The position numbers and the translations under genes were made by a program. A DNA stretch of 64,000 nt from assembly GCA_036785705.1 (NCBI GenBank), contig JAWUZG010000135.1, positions 2,480,001 through 2,544,000 on the forward strand, given 5' to 3'. The notes beneath the pieces are model-generated. The model was not told the DNA's origin and searched no databases. It worked only from the letters and a program-made list of their open reading frames with translations. This DNA is from Acanthornis magna. Its lineage: Eukaryota > Chordata > Aves > Passeriformes > Acanthizidae. This document shows positions 38,061 to 52,010 of this stretch, piece after piece (the stretch's first letter is position 1; each line of letters starts with the position of its first letter).

Positions 38061-38099
38061 AGGGTGAGCTAGAGCCTGAGGCTGCTCTGGCAGGTGACA

Positions 38100-41000
38100 C
38101 ACATGCTGCCTACTTTCCAGCAGCTTTGAAAGAAGGAAACCTTTGGATCAGGCTCCTCATGCAAAGTTACGAATACTTTCTGGAGATTTTATGCCTGGAA
38201 GTCATTTGCACGCTTTGGAATAAAATGACAAGACCAAAGAATTTGAGAGTTACAATGGTTTTCTCTGACAGAGGAGTCTCTACTTCATCTCATAGAAATC
38301 CATCCATACATGGGTGAAACATCAACTTCTGAAAGTGACTGCCTATCTATATGATGTATGCAAAGGAGCATATGCCTCTTGAATACAAATGTAGTAAAGC
38401 ACCTGTGAAAATGCTTTTTAAATCATAACCAGTATTTACTGAACTGACACAAACCATTTAAAATAATTTAGATAATAAGCACTATCAAAGAACACGAAAT
38501 GAACTTATTAATACCTACAAAATGATGAGGGACAACTTGCTGACAGTATTGGCACTCAACAAAATTTGGCCACCACAGTAGCTCATATCAACCACTCAAC
38601 CTACACACTTGGATTATATATTAATTTTGCATGACTGCACATAGTTTTTGGTAGCAACTGGAAGACCTTGGCCACTCGTGGGAGAAGGACGAGTCCACCC
38701 CCAGTCTTCCTCCTCCCTATCCCAGATCCAGGTACTGAGGAGGCAGCTCCCAGATGCTGGGTGAGCCCCCCCATGCTGTGCCACAGAGTCACAAACTGGT
38801 GTTTGTTGGTTTATATATACTGCACACACTATGCACTGCTCTGATACTTTAGGGAGACTGGGAATTGCTGCTCAATCTGTTTGGATCAGCTGAGTGACTT
38901 GAAACAAGTAATTTCACCCCTCCAGCATTCACTTCCCACCCCCCACCCCCCCCAATAAGGCAATAACAGCAACCTCCTTGGTGTAGCAGCTTCAGACTGT
39001 TATTTATAAGAGGAAACTATTACTGCTGAAATTAAATCCTTACGAACTTCACCCCATATGTGAATAATGCTGGTCCAGGTGCAATTTTCTAACCCATCTT
39101 TAGTGTTACTAATTAAAAAACCTTTGTTGGACTCCGTTATGGCCTATGAATGTTTTTTACAGGGCGCTCATCTCTGCTCCTTGACTCTTGTCTTTTCCAG
39201 TCAGTTTTTCTCTCTCATTCAGCAGCAGCCTCCCTAACACTGCCACACTGGTTTAGTCACACCAGCCACTTCATGACCTCTTGCTGCAGCCTTCAGTAAC
39301 ACAGGACTTCATTCTGCAGCTTCATGAGCTGGATCATTGTGTTGTTACTCCGACATGCTCACCTGGGACATGGAGAGGCACTGAAGCTTTGCACAGTGCC
39401 TGGAACAGAATTTTGCTAAAACTCACAGCAACCTTCATTCTCCAAAGTATGCGTAAGACTAAGACACAGCAACAATGCCCCAACACAACTAGCTGCTCTG
39501 ATTTTTCTGGGGATTAAGGACCACCCGTAAGAAAAGGAGGGAAGGTTTATTTGCCATTGACCCCAAAGAGTCATTTTTCTTTGGACTCATTCTTCAGAGT
39601 ATGTGGAAAAGGCACAGCACATCACTACAGAGCTCTGCAGAGTGAGCTGCACTCACCCTGCAACTGAAGGAAGAGGTTCTTGCATCTCTAACACTAAAGC
39701 AAGGGTCCTCTTTTTGGATACAATCAAGAATTAGTTTTTCAGTTGCAGAAATGCTAAATATGCATAAATACATTTTAAAACTGGGCAGAGACATCCATTC
39801 CAAATTCTCAGCTTTGACATTCCTCACATACTAAGACTCACTTTCCGACGTGCAGAATAACACACATTTCTGTGGTATTTTACCAGTACTAAGCACTATT
39901 ACAGGCAAATAGGAACTGATCTATATACCAAAATACACTGCTGAGGATCTGTCATCCCTATTCTATGTATTTCAGATTTTGCTGTTTCTCTGTTCAAACT
40001 TCAGACTAGCTCTGCTTTGATGCCTTGTCCTGAAGCTCACACGTACCTGGTGTGCATTCAAGACTCCCTGAGCACATCCTCTAGTTTAGTCTCATTAAAA
40101 ACAAAACATCAACTTCACATTCTTCGTGCACTGCTGTTCAACCAAGACCAATCAAAGGGGACCAACTAGGAAATTCACTTCAGAGGAGCATCCCTGATCT
40201 GAATTAAAACATGAATATAGATGCAGTTGTTGAGACACTCATTTTTTGTGGTCCATTAAGTTTTGACAAATGACCATGTCTCAGTGATAACTACATGGAA
40301 GCTCATCATAGGAATAGGATTTGAATTTTTGTTGTAGTTACATTAGACAATGACTAAACCCGCAAGGACTTTAAGCATATATACTCTGAATTGTTTCCTT
40401 CCAAAAAGAGCTAAATTATTTTCAGACTGTGTTTTATCACAGCTTACTATCTCAGCAGGCACAGCTCCACTGAAACTGCCTTGTTTGCCTCTACAAGATC
40501 CTGTGATTTTTACTGTCAAAAAAATATGCCAGATTTCCCTATTAGTCACTCACTGAATTACAGGGCATGGGATCCCAGGCATGGCCAGCATACCAGGGGC
40601 ATCAGCATCCCTGCTCACAACCAGATTGTGCTGCTTAGCTGAAGGATGAGATCCTGCTCTTGCCCACATTCAGAATGGTCTGGATGTAGAGGAGAGGACC
40701 CACACAGTAGCAGTGCCAGGGCCCAGGTAACCCCCTTGCTCTAAGTGGGGCATAAACATCACTTAAGCTGCCTCTAGTTTGTAGCTTTTCAGCTTCAAAG
40801 TCAAGTTAATAAAATGGCTGTTGTTGTGAAAGCATTACATAGAAAATAATAAAAGCTCAGAAAAAAATTGTAACAGGGAACAGAAATTCCTCCATAAGCC
40901 ACGACTATGAATTTGTCCCAACAAACCATTCTGATCATCACAATTTAGCAGCACCTGATTGCTCAGGGACATTATCTTGGCAGTGTCAGCCCAGACTGTA

Positions 41001-43870
41001 GGCGAGCACCCAACATCTTCAAAGCCCCCCCAGAAGTTAGTGTTAATTTGCAACACTGTGGAAAGGGCCTGCAGACAGGAAAAGGGATGAAAAGCACAAA
41101 AAGAGGGACATCCTCTCGTAAATCCAGATGTGGTCCCTCAGATCTTCCTCCTGAGGCACGCTGACAAAGCAAAGCAGCGAAATTGCCTCTTGTGCTGTTC
41201 TATAAATGCTCCTTCACCCTGGAAACTGGGAAATTTAAACAATATCAGATTGAGACCCTTCCACTCTCAGGAAACCAATCAACAAATTTATTGCTTGATG
41301 CAAGTTTTAATGTTTAGAAAAGTTAAAAAGAGGGTTTGTTTTAAAGGATGTTAAAGAAATAGTAGGAAACAACCAAAACAGCATCAGTTACCTGTTACAT
41401 TTCAACAACTACTGAACCATAAAATCTTCCATCAATCCCTTCAACTTTTTTGGCAAGTCAAACACTCAGGTAGTTATCCTCTGACACAAAACAAAGATTT
41501 TACATTTTTGGATGGAAGAAATTAGTGCCATGTCTTTTTGCTATATAAAATATCCCTTTTGCTATCATTCCTTTTCCAAAGCTTTTAGAAAGCCTAGTGA
41601 AAGTGGGAGCATACCTTTCACATTATCAAGACAGCACCTAAATTTTCATCTTCCATATTCCAATAAGGCAGCTAGCATAAAACATTTAGAAGCACCATAA
41701 GATGGAAATGTAGCAGGGTAACTCATTGAGAACTGAAAGTCTCAGATGCATCTCTCAGTCATGCACAGTTCTTATTCTTTCCTTCACTGAGAGAAACACA
41801 GTAATGAAAGAGTTATAAAATGGTGAATAGGACAGGTGCAGGTTAAGATGGAGTCAAACAGAGATGAACTGATATTTTATTATTATTTTAATAAATACAT
41901 AATCTAACTGCTTTACTTAGATGCATTGGTTCCAGTGTAATTATTTCTATTGCTTATGATTTTGGTGCTATATGAGAGTAAATCCCTACCATCTAAAGCC
42001 AATAGGAGAGCTAATCTTGACTGCCTATAAAAGGGAAGTATTGTACAATTGCTGAGACAAAGGGAAGAGTACCACCATTTCAGCTGATGATTGCTGTATT
42101 ACAAATCTTTTTGCAATGCTGATGACTCTTAGGAAAAGGTAAGGCCTATTTTCTGGCCAGAATTTTGTGTTGCTTCAAAATTAAGAGTACAAGAGCAAAA
42201 GAGGTACCAAAGGAAAAACAACAAAGAAACAGTGCCTGAAATTTTATGGTGAAACTAAATGATCACGGCTGCAGCTTGCTGCCAGTGGAAATGAGAACAG
42301 ACTTCCCTTTCCAATACTGTCAGAAAGCCCATCTGGGGAAGATGCCCAACAGTGCCCAAACCAAACCACAGTCAACAGATTACCAGAAGATGATCTTTCT
42401 GTTAAGGCTGTTTTTAATAAACAGGCTCATCCAGAACAGGAGGTGAAAACCCCCATCTTTAGAGCACAAATCTTCATCCGTTTCTTTGAAGAAATAGCTT
42501 ATTTTCAAGTGCTTCAGCATAGCAAATCCCAGGTAAAAGCAAATAAGAAAAATGACCTCTAGAAGTATTGTCATAAATCTCATAGGTGTACTCACTAGTC
42601 ACTTTTCTAGAAAGTTTCATGCATGTAAGGCATTGCCTTTGAGACCATTTGCCACAATAAAACACAGCTGAAGATGCAAGAAATTTCTCACATATGAGAA
42701 AATTTTAATTTTCATTAATTTTATCTCAGTCTAAATAACCAGTCTCTGGAAAAATTGCACAAAAAATTATTTGACACTTCAAGAATAAGGGATATTATTT
42801 TAAAGAGATGCCTCATATTTTTTCAGAGTGTCTTGTGATAACATTTCAGTTCTCACTTTAACCAAAAGACTTACTGTTTTTGCAGTATGAGAAGCATATA
42901 TGATATACTCCATTTCTGGAGTGAAAGGTGAAGTATTTCTGGATATTTCTGGATAAAAGGTGAAAGATATGCAAGACATACATACAATCTTAGGAGAACA
43001 TATTGAAAGTTATGTAAAAAGTACATTAAAAGACTCCACAAGAGAAATAGTGAATTAGCAGGACGACTAGGGAGATTTTTGTTACCTCTGCTGTTCAGAG
43101 GTAACTTTTTCTGCAAAAAAACTGCTAGTGGCTTGAACTGGGATAGCCAAATCCTAGTCAGCAGATCCTTTTAGATTTTCTTAACTCCAGGCCCAACATG
43201 TGGCTCTAGAGTAGGAAATCACCTCTTGAAATCCTTTCCTAAAGGGGAACCATGAGCTGAGTCTGCCAGGAAGAACTGTAAGACTCCCCTCCTCACTTCT
43301 GAGAGACAGGACAAATGAAAACACAAATGAAAAACATCCATTCTTCCTTCCTATTTGTCTAAACCAGCCCTGTAACCCACCTTCAAAAAATTAAATTTTT
43401 GGAAAAACAACAATGTAACCAACTTAGCAGGCAGGAGATAGAACACTGATGCAAGGTGATAATGGTGTCTCAAAGGGCAGAAGAAATTCAGAGTTGGCCT
43501 CTGCAAAGAAGATGTAACTCCATGTGCAGACGTGGGTCTAGACAGTTTTAGTGAACATATTTTATTGCTCTGTCAGCCCGTGTTTAAATGTGACTTCACA
43601 TCTACCTCACTTTTGCATGTGCATACAAAAATATGCATTTTTTAAAAAAAATCTCAGAGAAAAAAGTGTTAGCTGATGTAGAGCAATAATCCTGTGGCAG
43701 AACAGTTTACAAAAGATGACAGAAAGCAGGCAGCACAAGTAAAACTTCTGTAGAAGATGTCATGGGAAAATGAGAAAAGCTTAGTCAAAGAAGATCAGAT
43801 AATTAGGGCACTGTTATAAAAAACACAAATGAATTACTGAAATTTAAAACAAACATAGACTAGGTCATAA
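38100..43870. other. Unique AT-rich non-coding DNA
   Basis: No gene, RNA or dispersed repeat is supported. Minus-strand TTCCTTCAGTTGCAG followed at once by GGTGAGTG near 39650 is a loose splice-like juxtaposition without an exon. A C-run lies near 38939-38952. Confidence 0.5.
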
Positions 43871-43876
43871 ACTTAC

Positions 43877-43922
43877 TGGTGTCATTAATGCACGGCGAAG
43901 TTGAAAGAAAAATCCTCCATGA
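43877..43922 (-). other. Candidate 46-nt internal exon (unidentified gene)
   Basis: On the minus strand a pyrimidine-rich acceptor ending CGCTCATCCTTAG is followed by 46 bases and the donor CA|GTAAGTTT. Two of the three frames are open; one reads HGGFFFQLRRALMTP. The segment has two CpGs, which is unusual here. I recognise no protein. It lies 1.3 kb from the recursive-splice-like motif and on the same strand, and both would belong to the same hypothetical host gene. Chance is a serious alternative because acceptable splice pairs around 40-50 open bases are found elsewhere in the window (for example plus strand 57857-57896). Confidence 0.15.
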
Positions 43923-43924
43923 CT

Positions 43925-44555
43925 AAGGATGAGCGAGTTGTGTGATCAGTTAAAGAGAACAATATGAATTCAAAATAAAAATGTCCCCAAGAGAAAAAAA
44001 AAAATCCACCTGTGAAGAGAAGAAATGAAAAAATCTTACTATAAAAACAAACCAAACCAAACAAAAACCCCCCCATCAAGTAAGAATTCTATGGAGTTGA
44101 GTGACAACAAAATAAAAAACTTCTACAAAGTTAAAACTACAGGGAGGAAAACACAGTCACTTTCTAAGAGGATCAAGTGCTCAAACAGCATCAGTGTCAA
44201 GTGCGGAGAGCCTATCAGTCTTACCACAAGAAAAAATGTGCCATGTACACTTATTAATTCCCAACACTGCAGTGCAAAGCTGTAACACCTTTCACAGTAT
44301 ATTAACAGTATAACAACTGCTTCTGGAGAGGCTGGGAAGTTAAAAAGCTAAAACTGAACATTTGAATTTTAAAGTTTGCTTGGGCAGCAACTGAGTACCA
44401 TACTAAGACTTTAAAATAATGAGAGCAGTGATGTACACCAGAAAAACTGGATTTATTTTATAACACCTGTGCACCCACAGGGGATGGCAAGCCTTGTCAG
44501 AGCCCTGAGAGTGGCTGAGGATATCTTTTCACACTATTGCTACTATTAGGGTCAC
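43925..44555. other. Unique AT-rich non-coding DNA
   Basis: It includes an A/C-rich low-complexity stretch at 44040-44075. The 86-codon plus-strand frame at 44025-44285 is lysine- and serine-rich because of base composition and is not a recognised protein. Confidence 0.5.
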
Positions 44556-44559
44556 TTCA

Positions 44560-44618
44560 CCACTATTGGCTTGGACTACATGGTCTCCAGAGGTCCCTTG
44601 CAACTATTCTGTGATTAT
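44560..44618 (+). mobile_element. CR1 3'-end fragment
   Basis: GGCTTGGACTACATGGTCTC is followed by CAGAGGTCCCTTGCAACTAT and TCTGTGATT. This is the terminal CR1 motif (compare the form GGACTAGATGATCTCCAGAGG) with several substitutions. Sequence from about 44480 may be a more diverged upstream part of the same copy. Confidence 0.7.
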
Positions 44619-45188
44619 TTCCCCAGCTGAAGGGGAAGGGAACTGACACAGGCATATTTTAGGAAGCAAGATCTAAGTTCTGTTCATTATACTGCATAAA
44701 TAAGAACTCAGTGTTAATAGTATTTTCATCAAGCCAAAGACTGGATAAGCATTAGAGCCTTAGTTATCCTGTGGCAGAAAAAGTTATAGGGACACTAAAG
44801 TTTACACACTGCATTTGTGTGTGAGATTTTAATTTAGTTAAAACAACTTCCAAGATTACTATAACTGAAAGGAGTTGAGAATGAAAAATAAACCTTCATT
44901 TGTTTACTGTGTTTAAAGTAAATATTGTTTGCTCAACTTCCTTGAAATATTGCCAAGAGCATTTGTATTTATTTCTTCCTCTAACAGATGAATAACACTT
45001 CAAGGAGAAAAATATAAACCCAATGACATCTTCAAACATTCTGATTAGCATCTGAAACAAATGCTATTGTATGATTAACCCCCTACTTTGTCTATTCCCT
45101 TTAAAGAACAAAACAGGAGTTTAATTTTAGTTTTGCTAATTACAAAATATACTTACCATAAATTGTTGACTATCCAGTTCTAAGTGCT

Positions 45189-45220
45189 ACTTACCTGTAA
45201 AACAAATCAAACAAACAAAG
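45189..45220 (-). promoter_or_regulatory. Recursive splice site motif (acceptor fused to donor)
   Basis: Read on the minus strand, about 22 bases that are almost all pyrimidine (TTTGTTTGTTTGATTTG...) end in TTTTACAG, and the next bases are GTAAGTAG. The result is a perfect acceptor joined directly to a perfect donor, CAG|GTAAGT, with no exon between. This is the defining layout of a ratcheting or recursive splice point, known from very long introns of fly and vertebrate genes, often neuronal ones. If real, the window lies in a long intron of a minus-strand gene. Use in RNA cannot be read from DNA. Confidence 0.4.
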
Positions 45221-45224
45221 AGTT

Positions 45225-45870
45225 ACTTAACAGCGCAATAAACTACACAGGAGTGTGGATATAATTTAGGTGGCTTGATGATCATTCCTTTTTTGATTAC
45301 CAGAGTTAAATGAAAAAATGGAGTGAACCCAAGGATTCAGGAAAAAAAATAAGAACTCCAGCTGGAACACTGATATGCAACTGGAAAGCTCAGTCTCAGC
45401 AAAAGCACTTTATGACTTGAACTTCACTGCCCCCAAGGTGAAGGGAAAATGGCCAAAACTAAAACTTGCTTGTTCTGACTCTCAGAATCGCTTCTGTCCC
45501 ACCTAAGATGAGCATCTGTAACACGGGATACAAGCTCTTTATGAGGTACAGTCTCCAGCGTATTCCCTTTCAGACTAAACTTCACAGGAACCACAAACCA
45601 ATATTGCTTATATTACAAAGAATTTCACAACTTAAATGAGTTAACTAGCAAACTCCACTAAGGCCTTTACATGCTCACTGAGAGTTGGGTAAGGGTAGGG
45701 CCATTACTGCATTTGACATTGCTGTGTCTTGGCTTCATTTTTCTTCTAAAAAACTTTCCTTCTTAAAAGAATAAAATTAAACTATAAGCATCTGTTACTC
45801 TCTCTCTGTCAAAGGTGACAATTGCAAGGCTGCAAGTACTTAATAGTGGTATCTTTAATAATCAAACAGT
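45225..45870. other. Unique non-coding DNA
   Basis: No features are supported between the recursive-splice-like motif and the CR1 fragment. Confidence 0.5.
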
Positions 45871-45871
45871 G

Positions 45872-45930
45872 ATAGAAATATTGGTTGGAAGGAGCCTCTA
45901 GATGTCATCCAGTCCAACTTCCTTTATTGG
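45872..45930 (-). mobile_element. CR1 3'-end fragment
   Basis: TTGGTTGGAAGGAGCCTCTA followed by GATGTCATCCAGTCCAACTT is the reverse complement of the CR1 terminal region (usual form GGTTGGAAGGGACC...AGATCATCTAGTCCAAC). It is a short fragment in minus orientation. Confidence 0.75.
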
Positions 45931-45934
45931 GAGT

Positions 45935-48900
45935 GCATAAAATTAGATAAATTCTTGAGTTTAGTGTTCTTTGAAATAGAACTATCAAACAGGAGCTAAA
46001 TACAGGAAAAACCCCTGTTTCATTAACAAAATATTACAACTAAACAGTTCGCAATATGTATTGCAGTCAGACACTGCATATTTTTATGGCAGAAACTCTG
46101 ATATTGTGGTACTTAGAGATACAAAGGCTTGAAGGTAATAAAGTTAACAGCTTATTCATTCAAACTCCAACTTTTGCAGGAAATTGTCTGAATACTCTTT
46201 GGCATAGAGCATCTTTGATACTGTTATACCAAATACATGTTATTTATCCCTTAAATCATAAAATGTGTTTGAATATGCCAATTTCTTTTTAATACATAAT
46301 CCATACCATATCAAAATTCAGGCTTTTACTACATATACATGATGTCCAAATTCTAAATACATAGACCCATGCTGCATTCACACTGGGGTCTTGGCAGCTT
46401 CCATAACAGAGAACTCTCACAAGTGGACCAAAAGTTCAGTTAGAAATATCATGTATTACAATCCACCATGGCAATGATGTCTTTTGCTTTGAAGATTTAA
46501 AATAAAATACAAATTTGAACAAGAAAACCTGTCAAAACAAAAAAAGATATTTGGGGAAGAAGAAAAAATAAATAAAAATCACTGGGATGAAGGAAGAAGG
46601 AACAGTGTAGCCTTAAAAATAGCAAGAAATTCTCTCTAATAGCTTTGCCACTGATCATACCATAACCCTTGTTAAATGCATTTCATCTCAGCTCAAAATT
46701 TGAAACAGGTCTCATTTGCAGTCAAAATAAATCCAGAAAAGCTTCATAGGGATATTTCTCGCCTAAGCTAAGTTTGTTAATCAATCATGCTAGAGTATAG
46801 AAAAACAATCTTTAGATTCCTGACTATCTGGAACAATTTTTCATATCTTGAATTCTCCATGTGATGTAAGGATATTAATACAATACACTATTCACAACAT
46901 TATGACATATTATAATTATCTCCATGGATGCCAGAAACAATTTTGACCATTGTGATAGACTGGGTACTACCTAAAAGAAACAAACCCAGTATATATTTTA
47001 AAATATATGGGTACAAGTGCACTATGCTTAGATCATACTGACAAAAACTTGAAGAAAGTCAAGGGCAGCTGGGGCTGGGAAAGGATGATGCCAATTTAAA
47101 CTTTAAGATTGACAGCTCTGTTTGGGATAAGGAAAGCTGAGTTGATCTTATTCAGCAAGGGAAAATCACTATGGGGGAAGAGAAGATGTAGGAGTAATAT
47201 ATTAAAAATAAATATGGAACTTGAGGGCATGTTTAATGTAAAGCAAGCAAAATGCTTTGCTAAAAAATGTGGCCTTTGTGGTCTTTTGAAACTATTACCA
47301 TAATTTTTTTTTCTCCCCTTGAGCTAAGTTCTTAAGCAGACATTAAAATAGTTGTAAATGATAATTAGTATTCAGAAACACATTTTAGCACGAGAAATAG
47401 AAATGTGCTCTGAGGAGCTCAGCCTTGCTGCCCTGGGACAGCTCTGTCCCCGACACCAAACATGGACAAACAGCTTCCCAAGGCTTTACACAGTCCACGG
47501 TCACAATGTGACACCAGTGCCCACTCCTGCATGAGCGAAGCCCTGGGAAACCCAAAAAAAGCCAGCGAGTGCCAGTGAAGGCTCTGGGGGACACAGACAC
47601 ACAGGTCTGCCATCCTGCTGACAGCAAGTGATAAGCACTTCTTGAGTCTTCAAGAACCTGGAAAATCTGAACTTGCAAACCAGTTGGAGGGGGAAAAAAG
47701 GCTGCTAAGAAAAGCTTCTCCAACTAAAGTGAGCTTTGGGAACAAATGTAATTTCCAGGAGATCCAGCTCCACTGTTGACACAGGTCTGTTACTTACATG
47801 CTGCTTGTAATAATAATTCTGGCCCAGGGTGAACTTCTTTAAGGAAGAACCAAGACTTCAAATTTTACTCTTCTCCAACAAAAAGCTGACTGGCACTTCT
47901 GCATCTGCTCCTACTCAACACAAGCAATCATGTACACATGGTTTGGCTTCACAGCCTTCCCAGACCTGACTTTTCATAGCACTTCATGCCTTGGTCTTCA
48001 CTCCTGCACACTGGACAAGTTCTGCTTCAAGCTGGCCATAGAAACAAGGGCAGGATTTGGCCTCAAGAATTTCCTAATCCAAAAATTCCATTGATGCAAC
48101 AGCTGCTGCCTCCATATGATGACAGAAAAATTGCACCAACAGTGCAATTTGATGCTATGCCCCTGAGGACCACTTAAAACTACTGCCTTGACTCAGACCA
48201 TGCTCATTTTCCTCCAGGAAGCTGAAATATAATACTCTCAATGATTTAGAGAGAGCTGTTGAAAAGCCTTTGCCAACCTCAGGAAATCAGGAAAAGTTGT
48301 TTTTACTGAGCTGGGAAAGGGGAAAACAACACAAAAACTGTAGGTGTTCTTCTTGGTTTGCTTCTTGAAGCCATTAATTGATCAAATGGTTAACTCTTCA
48401 TAGAAATATCTGACATAGCTGAGTGAGGCTACAAGATATAAGAATGTGCTTCAGTAAACAGGCTGTAATTAATTTATTACTAAAAAAACATTTATTTATG
48501 CACAAAGGAAGGTTTCCAGCTTCCAGGTTTTTATACATACATGTTTTTCACACTAACAATGCCAATATCCACTGACGTAAAAAAGAAAAGAGTCATTTCT
48601 GTTTGCATGATAATCTATATCTGCAGAAAAACTTTCCCTATCAAGGGTAAGGAACATCCCTATAGCTCTCCTTCAAAATTTCTGCTTTCTACTGTAATCC
48701 CAATAGAAATCTACAGCATCTGGGCTTTACCAAAAATTTCTTACTAAAACTAACGCTCTCCTTTGAGCCCAGAAGAGATTCCATGAGCTGGTTTCTTCCA
48801 CCTATGCTGACATAAAAGGATTTATTTCTTTCGACAACAAATAAAAATACTGTAACATTAAACTCTGTTTTAGTCTATATTTCTGCCATGCACATGTTAT

Positions 48901-51770
48901 TTCTCTGATAGGACTGTATTCCTGCTTCCCAAACACCCCCACTCTATATGCTCTAACTGATCTTCCTACTTATACCTAAGTTTAATATACATTAATAAAA
49001 TCTATTGTCTAAAAAGTTTTATTTGTTTCCTAAAAATAGTACTCCAGCTTTCCAAGCCATTTAAATTTAAGGTGTAACTACAAAGATGTTACATACTGAC
49101 CTAATCAAAAGCATGTTGACACCAAAATTTGGATCAAGTTTTTGGTGCCCAAACAAATATTTTCTTTTAGCATATTTCTTTGGACTCAAAGACATTTAAT
49201 TCAGGTCTGGAACTATATCTTGAACATAAAACATATTTCAGAAATAATAATTGAAAAATAAGGAATTAAGTAGTTCCTAAAAAAGAAATTTTTATAAACT
49301 TGCATCCACAAAGTTAGTGTTCTGGTATGAATCAGAACTTTATTTCTTATCAAAGAACAACAATCACATCATTCTCTCCATCCATAAAATGTGAACAGCA
49401 ACTGCTATTCAAGTATTGGTAATGGGTAAAAAAAAAGGCTTGTATCAAACCTAATGACTTTTGGAATCAATAATATTAAAACTAAAAAACTGATTTTAAA
49501 TTAAATGTAGATCTTGGTGTACTGTCATTATACCAAAACACTTACCATAACAATGCACTTCAGTTCTTTTCTAAAAACCCTAACATCTCTTGAAGTTATG
49601 GAGCAAAATGCTGGAATTCTTACTCAAACAATAATTAAGTTTTGCTGGACCAAGGACTGTAGATTTCGAGCTAACTCCAAAGGGAACTTGGACAGGGAAA
49701 TTTCTTCAATAGACCTTTAAGCAATACCTTGATTTCTGTTACAGGTCTGACTAAATCTGGGCAAGTTCTCAAGTGGATTGCAACAATTATTAATGAATAT
49801 ACAAACTCAGCTGATTAGCTTGAGAAAATCTGCATCTCTTCCCCATAAAAAAGTTCTCTCCCTCATGTTGAAATGTATTGGTGCCAGGATGAAAGCTGGC
49901 ACATGAAAGCCGCAGTGTGGTTGATCACCTTGCTTTCAGCTTTTCCCAGTACGGTGATGCAAAACCTCCAGATTTCATTTGCAAAAACACTCCTTTCGCC
50001 AGACATCAAACACTCATTCACGTTGGCAGCACAAAAACCACTTAGAAACAGCCACAATAATAGCTGTGATCATACATGCAATTATATGCAAAACGCTACA
50101 AGAAATTGATGAAAGTTTTGTTCCAGAAGCTGGCAAATTTGCATGGATTTATCCAATCTGTGCTTTGGATAGGGTCATTCATCCCAACAAATAATCTCAG
50201 AAGCTCAGTGGTCAGCAGAGTTGAAAGTCTGTGCTTGTGCTAAAAGGTGACATTTGAAATGCACTACATATGCCATTATTTTTAGCTTTGCACATAAATA
50301 AAAACTCCCAGTGACAAAAAATACAATAATGCTGAACTTTGCTAGGCAAAACCTGATCGAAACCAACGCAACAGGGGCTCATACAACTTAGTCTGCAGTT
50401 CCATGAATTCAGCGTAAATACTCTTACGGATCAATCTAGTTCAAACACTTTTCTTGTCCAAAAACTTAGAGATGCTGCAGTCACTGTTGGTGACTGACCT
50501 TGATGCAAACATCAGCTGATTATCTGGCAGACATCCCCTTTTAGACAGGAAGCTTCTGTTTTCTTTTTTAGCAGCATATGCCTTTCCAAACCATTGATCA
50601 TTCCATTTCTCATCAGCACTGCTATTTTCTAATCTCTCTTTTTGAATTTTAAACACTGGAATAGAAACAATTCTTTTGATAACTTCCTTAATACTTTCCT
50701 GTTCCAAAATAAGCATCTTCACTATTCTTTAATATTTCCATTCTTTTCCTTATTTTGATCTCACAGGTCATCCATTGCCTCTTACTATTTGCTTATTGAT
50801 ATTTCTGCATTTTGCCTAAGCCTCCTCATTGTTACAGATACATTTAACATTAACCTGTTATTTTCCAGTCAAATATCTGTTTCATCAATTCTCTCATATT
50901 ACTCTGTTCCATTTATGGCCACTAAAACCATAACAGTTTTAAAATTAAATACAAAATACAGAAATGCTGCAACTATGGAGAATTTCAAGTCATTACCTCA
51001 CAATCACAAATACTAGAACCATCTTTCATGTGGAATTCACTTTAATTTAGTTTGCTTCACTACCAGGCTATCAAAAACAAAACTCTTAAGTGGATTAAAA
51101 AGCACTAGCTAAACTTTCAATTGCATTATTTGGCTTAAATTGTTTGTAAGGGCATATAATTATGCCATATAAAACACACAATTGAAAAAAATTCAGTCAC
51201 TATTCTAAGGAAATGGCTATTTTGTTTAGTCATGGAAAAATACTCTGAGTTGGAAAGCATAGGGGCCCAGCATACACACTGAGTACAAATCCTTCAGTCT
51301 CTTTCACAAATGTCTCTTATTATGGACTAACATATTTTTATTTTGGACTTCCTCAGCAGAAATGTACAGACAAAGATCATTCCCAGTGAACTGAAACACC
51401 AGCAAAGTCCCTAGCCTAACGTGGGCTTCCTGCACTGCGACCTTTGCGTGATTTGCCAAGCCCTTCCACATGCATGCAAGGTGCAGGCACTGGGGAGCAC
51501 CTGGGATTTGCCAAGCAAATTGCAGACACGCTGTTACTCCTCCTGTGCTCAGGAAATAACAGAGCGTGACAGGCACAACTAAAATGCTACCATACGTACT
51601 GAAATGCCAGGCAAATTACCCCCGAACACAATGTCTACCCTGAAATCACAAATTGAATATTGAGCAAAAGACTGCCCCTGCAGACCTCCATGTCAAAGTC
51701 CGTTTTGTTTTGTTTCTGTTTCATGTATTTTTACAACTGCTCCTTCTGAAAGCTGCTCCAAGGCCTCACC
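45935..51770. other. Unique AT-rich non-coding DNA
   Basis: No gene is supported. A GC-richer block at 47.40-47.72 kb has overlapping minus-strand frames (up to 112 codons) that resemble no family. The remainder is AT-rich and repeat-poor. Confidence 0.5.
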
Positions 51771-51779
51771 ATGTTCTTG

Positions 51780-52010
51780 TTTAAAACCTTTTTCTAATTA
51801 ACAGTCTTCATCTATTTCTTCCCATTATACCTATTAGCAGTAATGAACTTACAGAGAGCAGTAAGAAGCCTTTCAAAGACTTCATTTGACTTCTCTGAAC
51901 AGCCAAACACTCTTATTCCTCCCTATTGCCCATAATCAATCATTTTCACAGCCCTGCTTTGTACCTGCTCCACTTTGATTTCACCTCTAGCGGGACTTGA
52001 GCTACATTTA
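51780..52010 (-). mobile_element. Probable ancient CR1 ORF2 fragment
   Basis: On the minus strand AAGTGGAGCAGGTACAAAGC and GCTGTGAAAATGATTGATTA recall the CR1 ORF2 text that encodes LEQVQRRAxKMI, near the C-terminus of the reverse-transcriptase ORF. The continuation toward 51780 is too diverged to align by eye. The orientation is opposite to the neighbouring CR1 piece at 52.3 kb. Confidence 0.4.
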
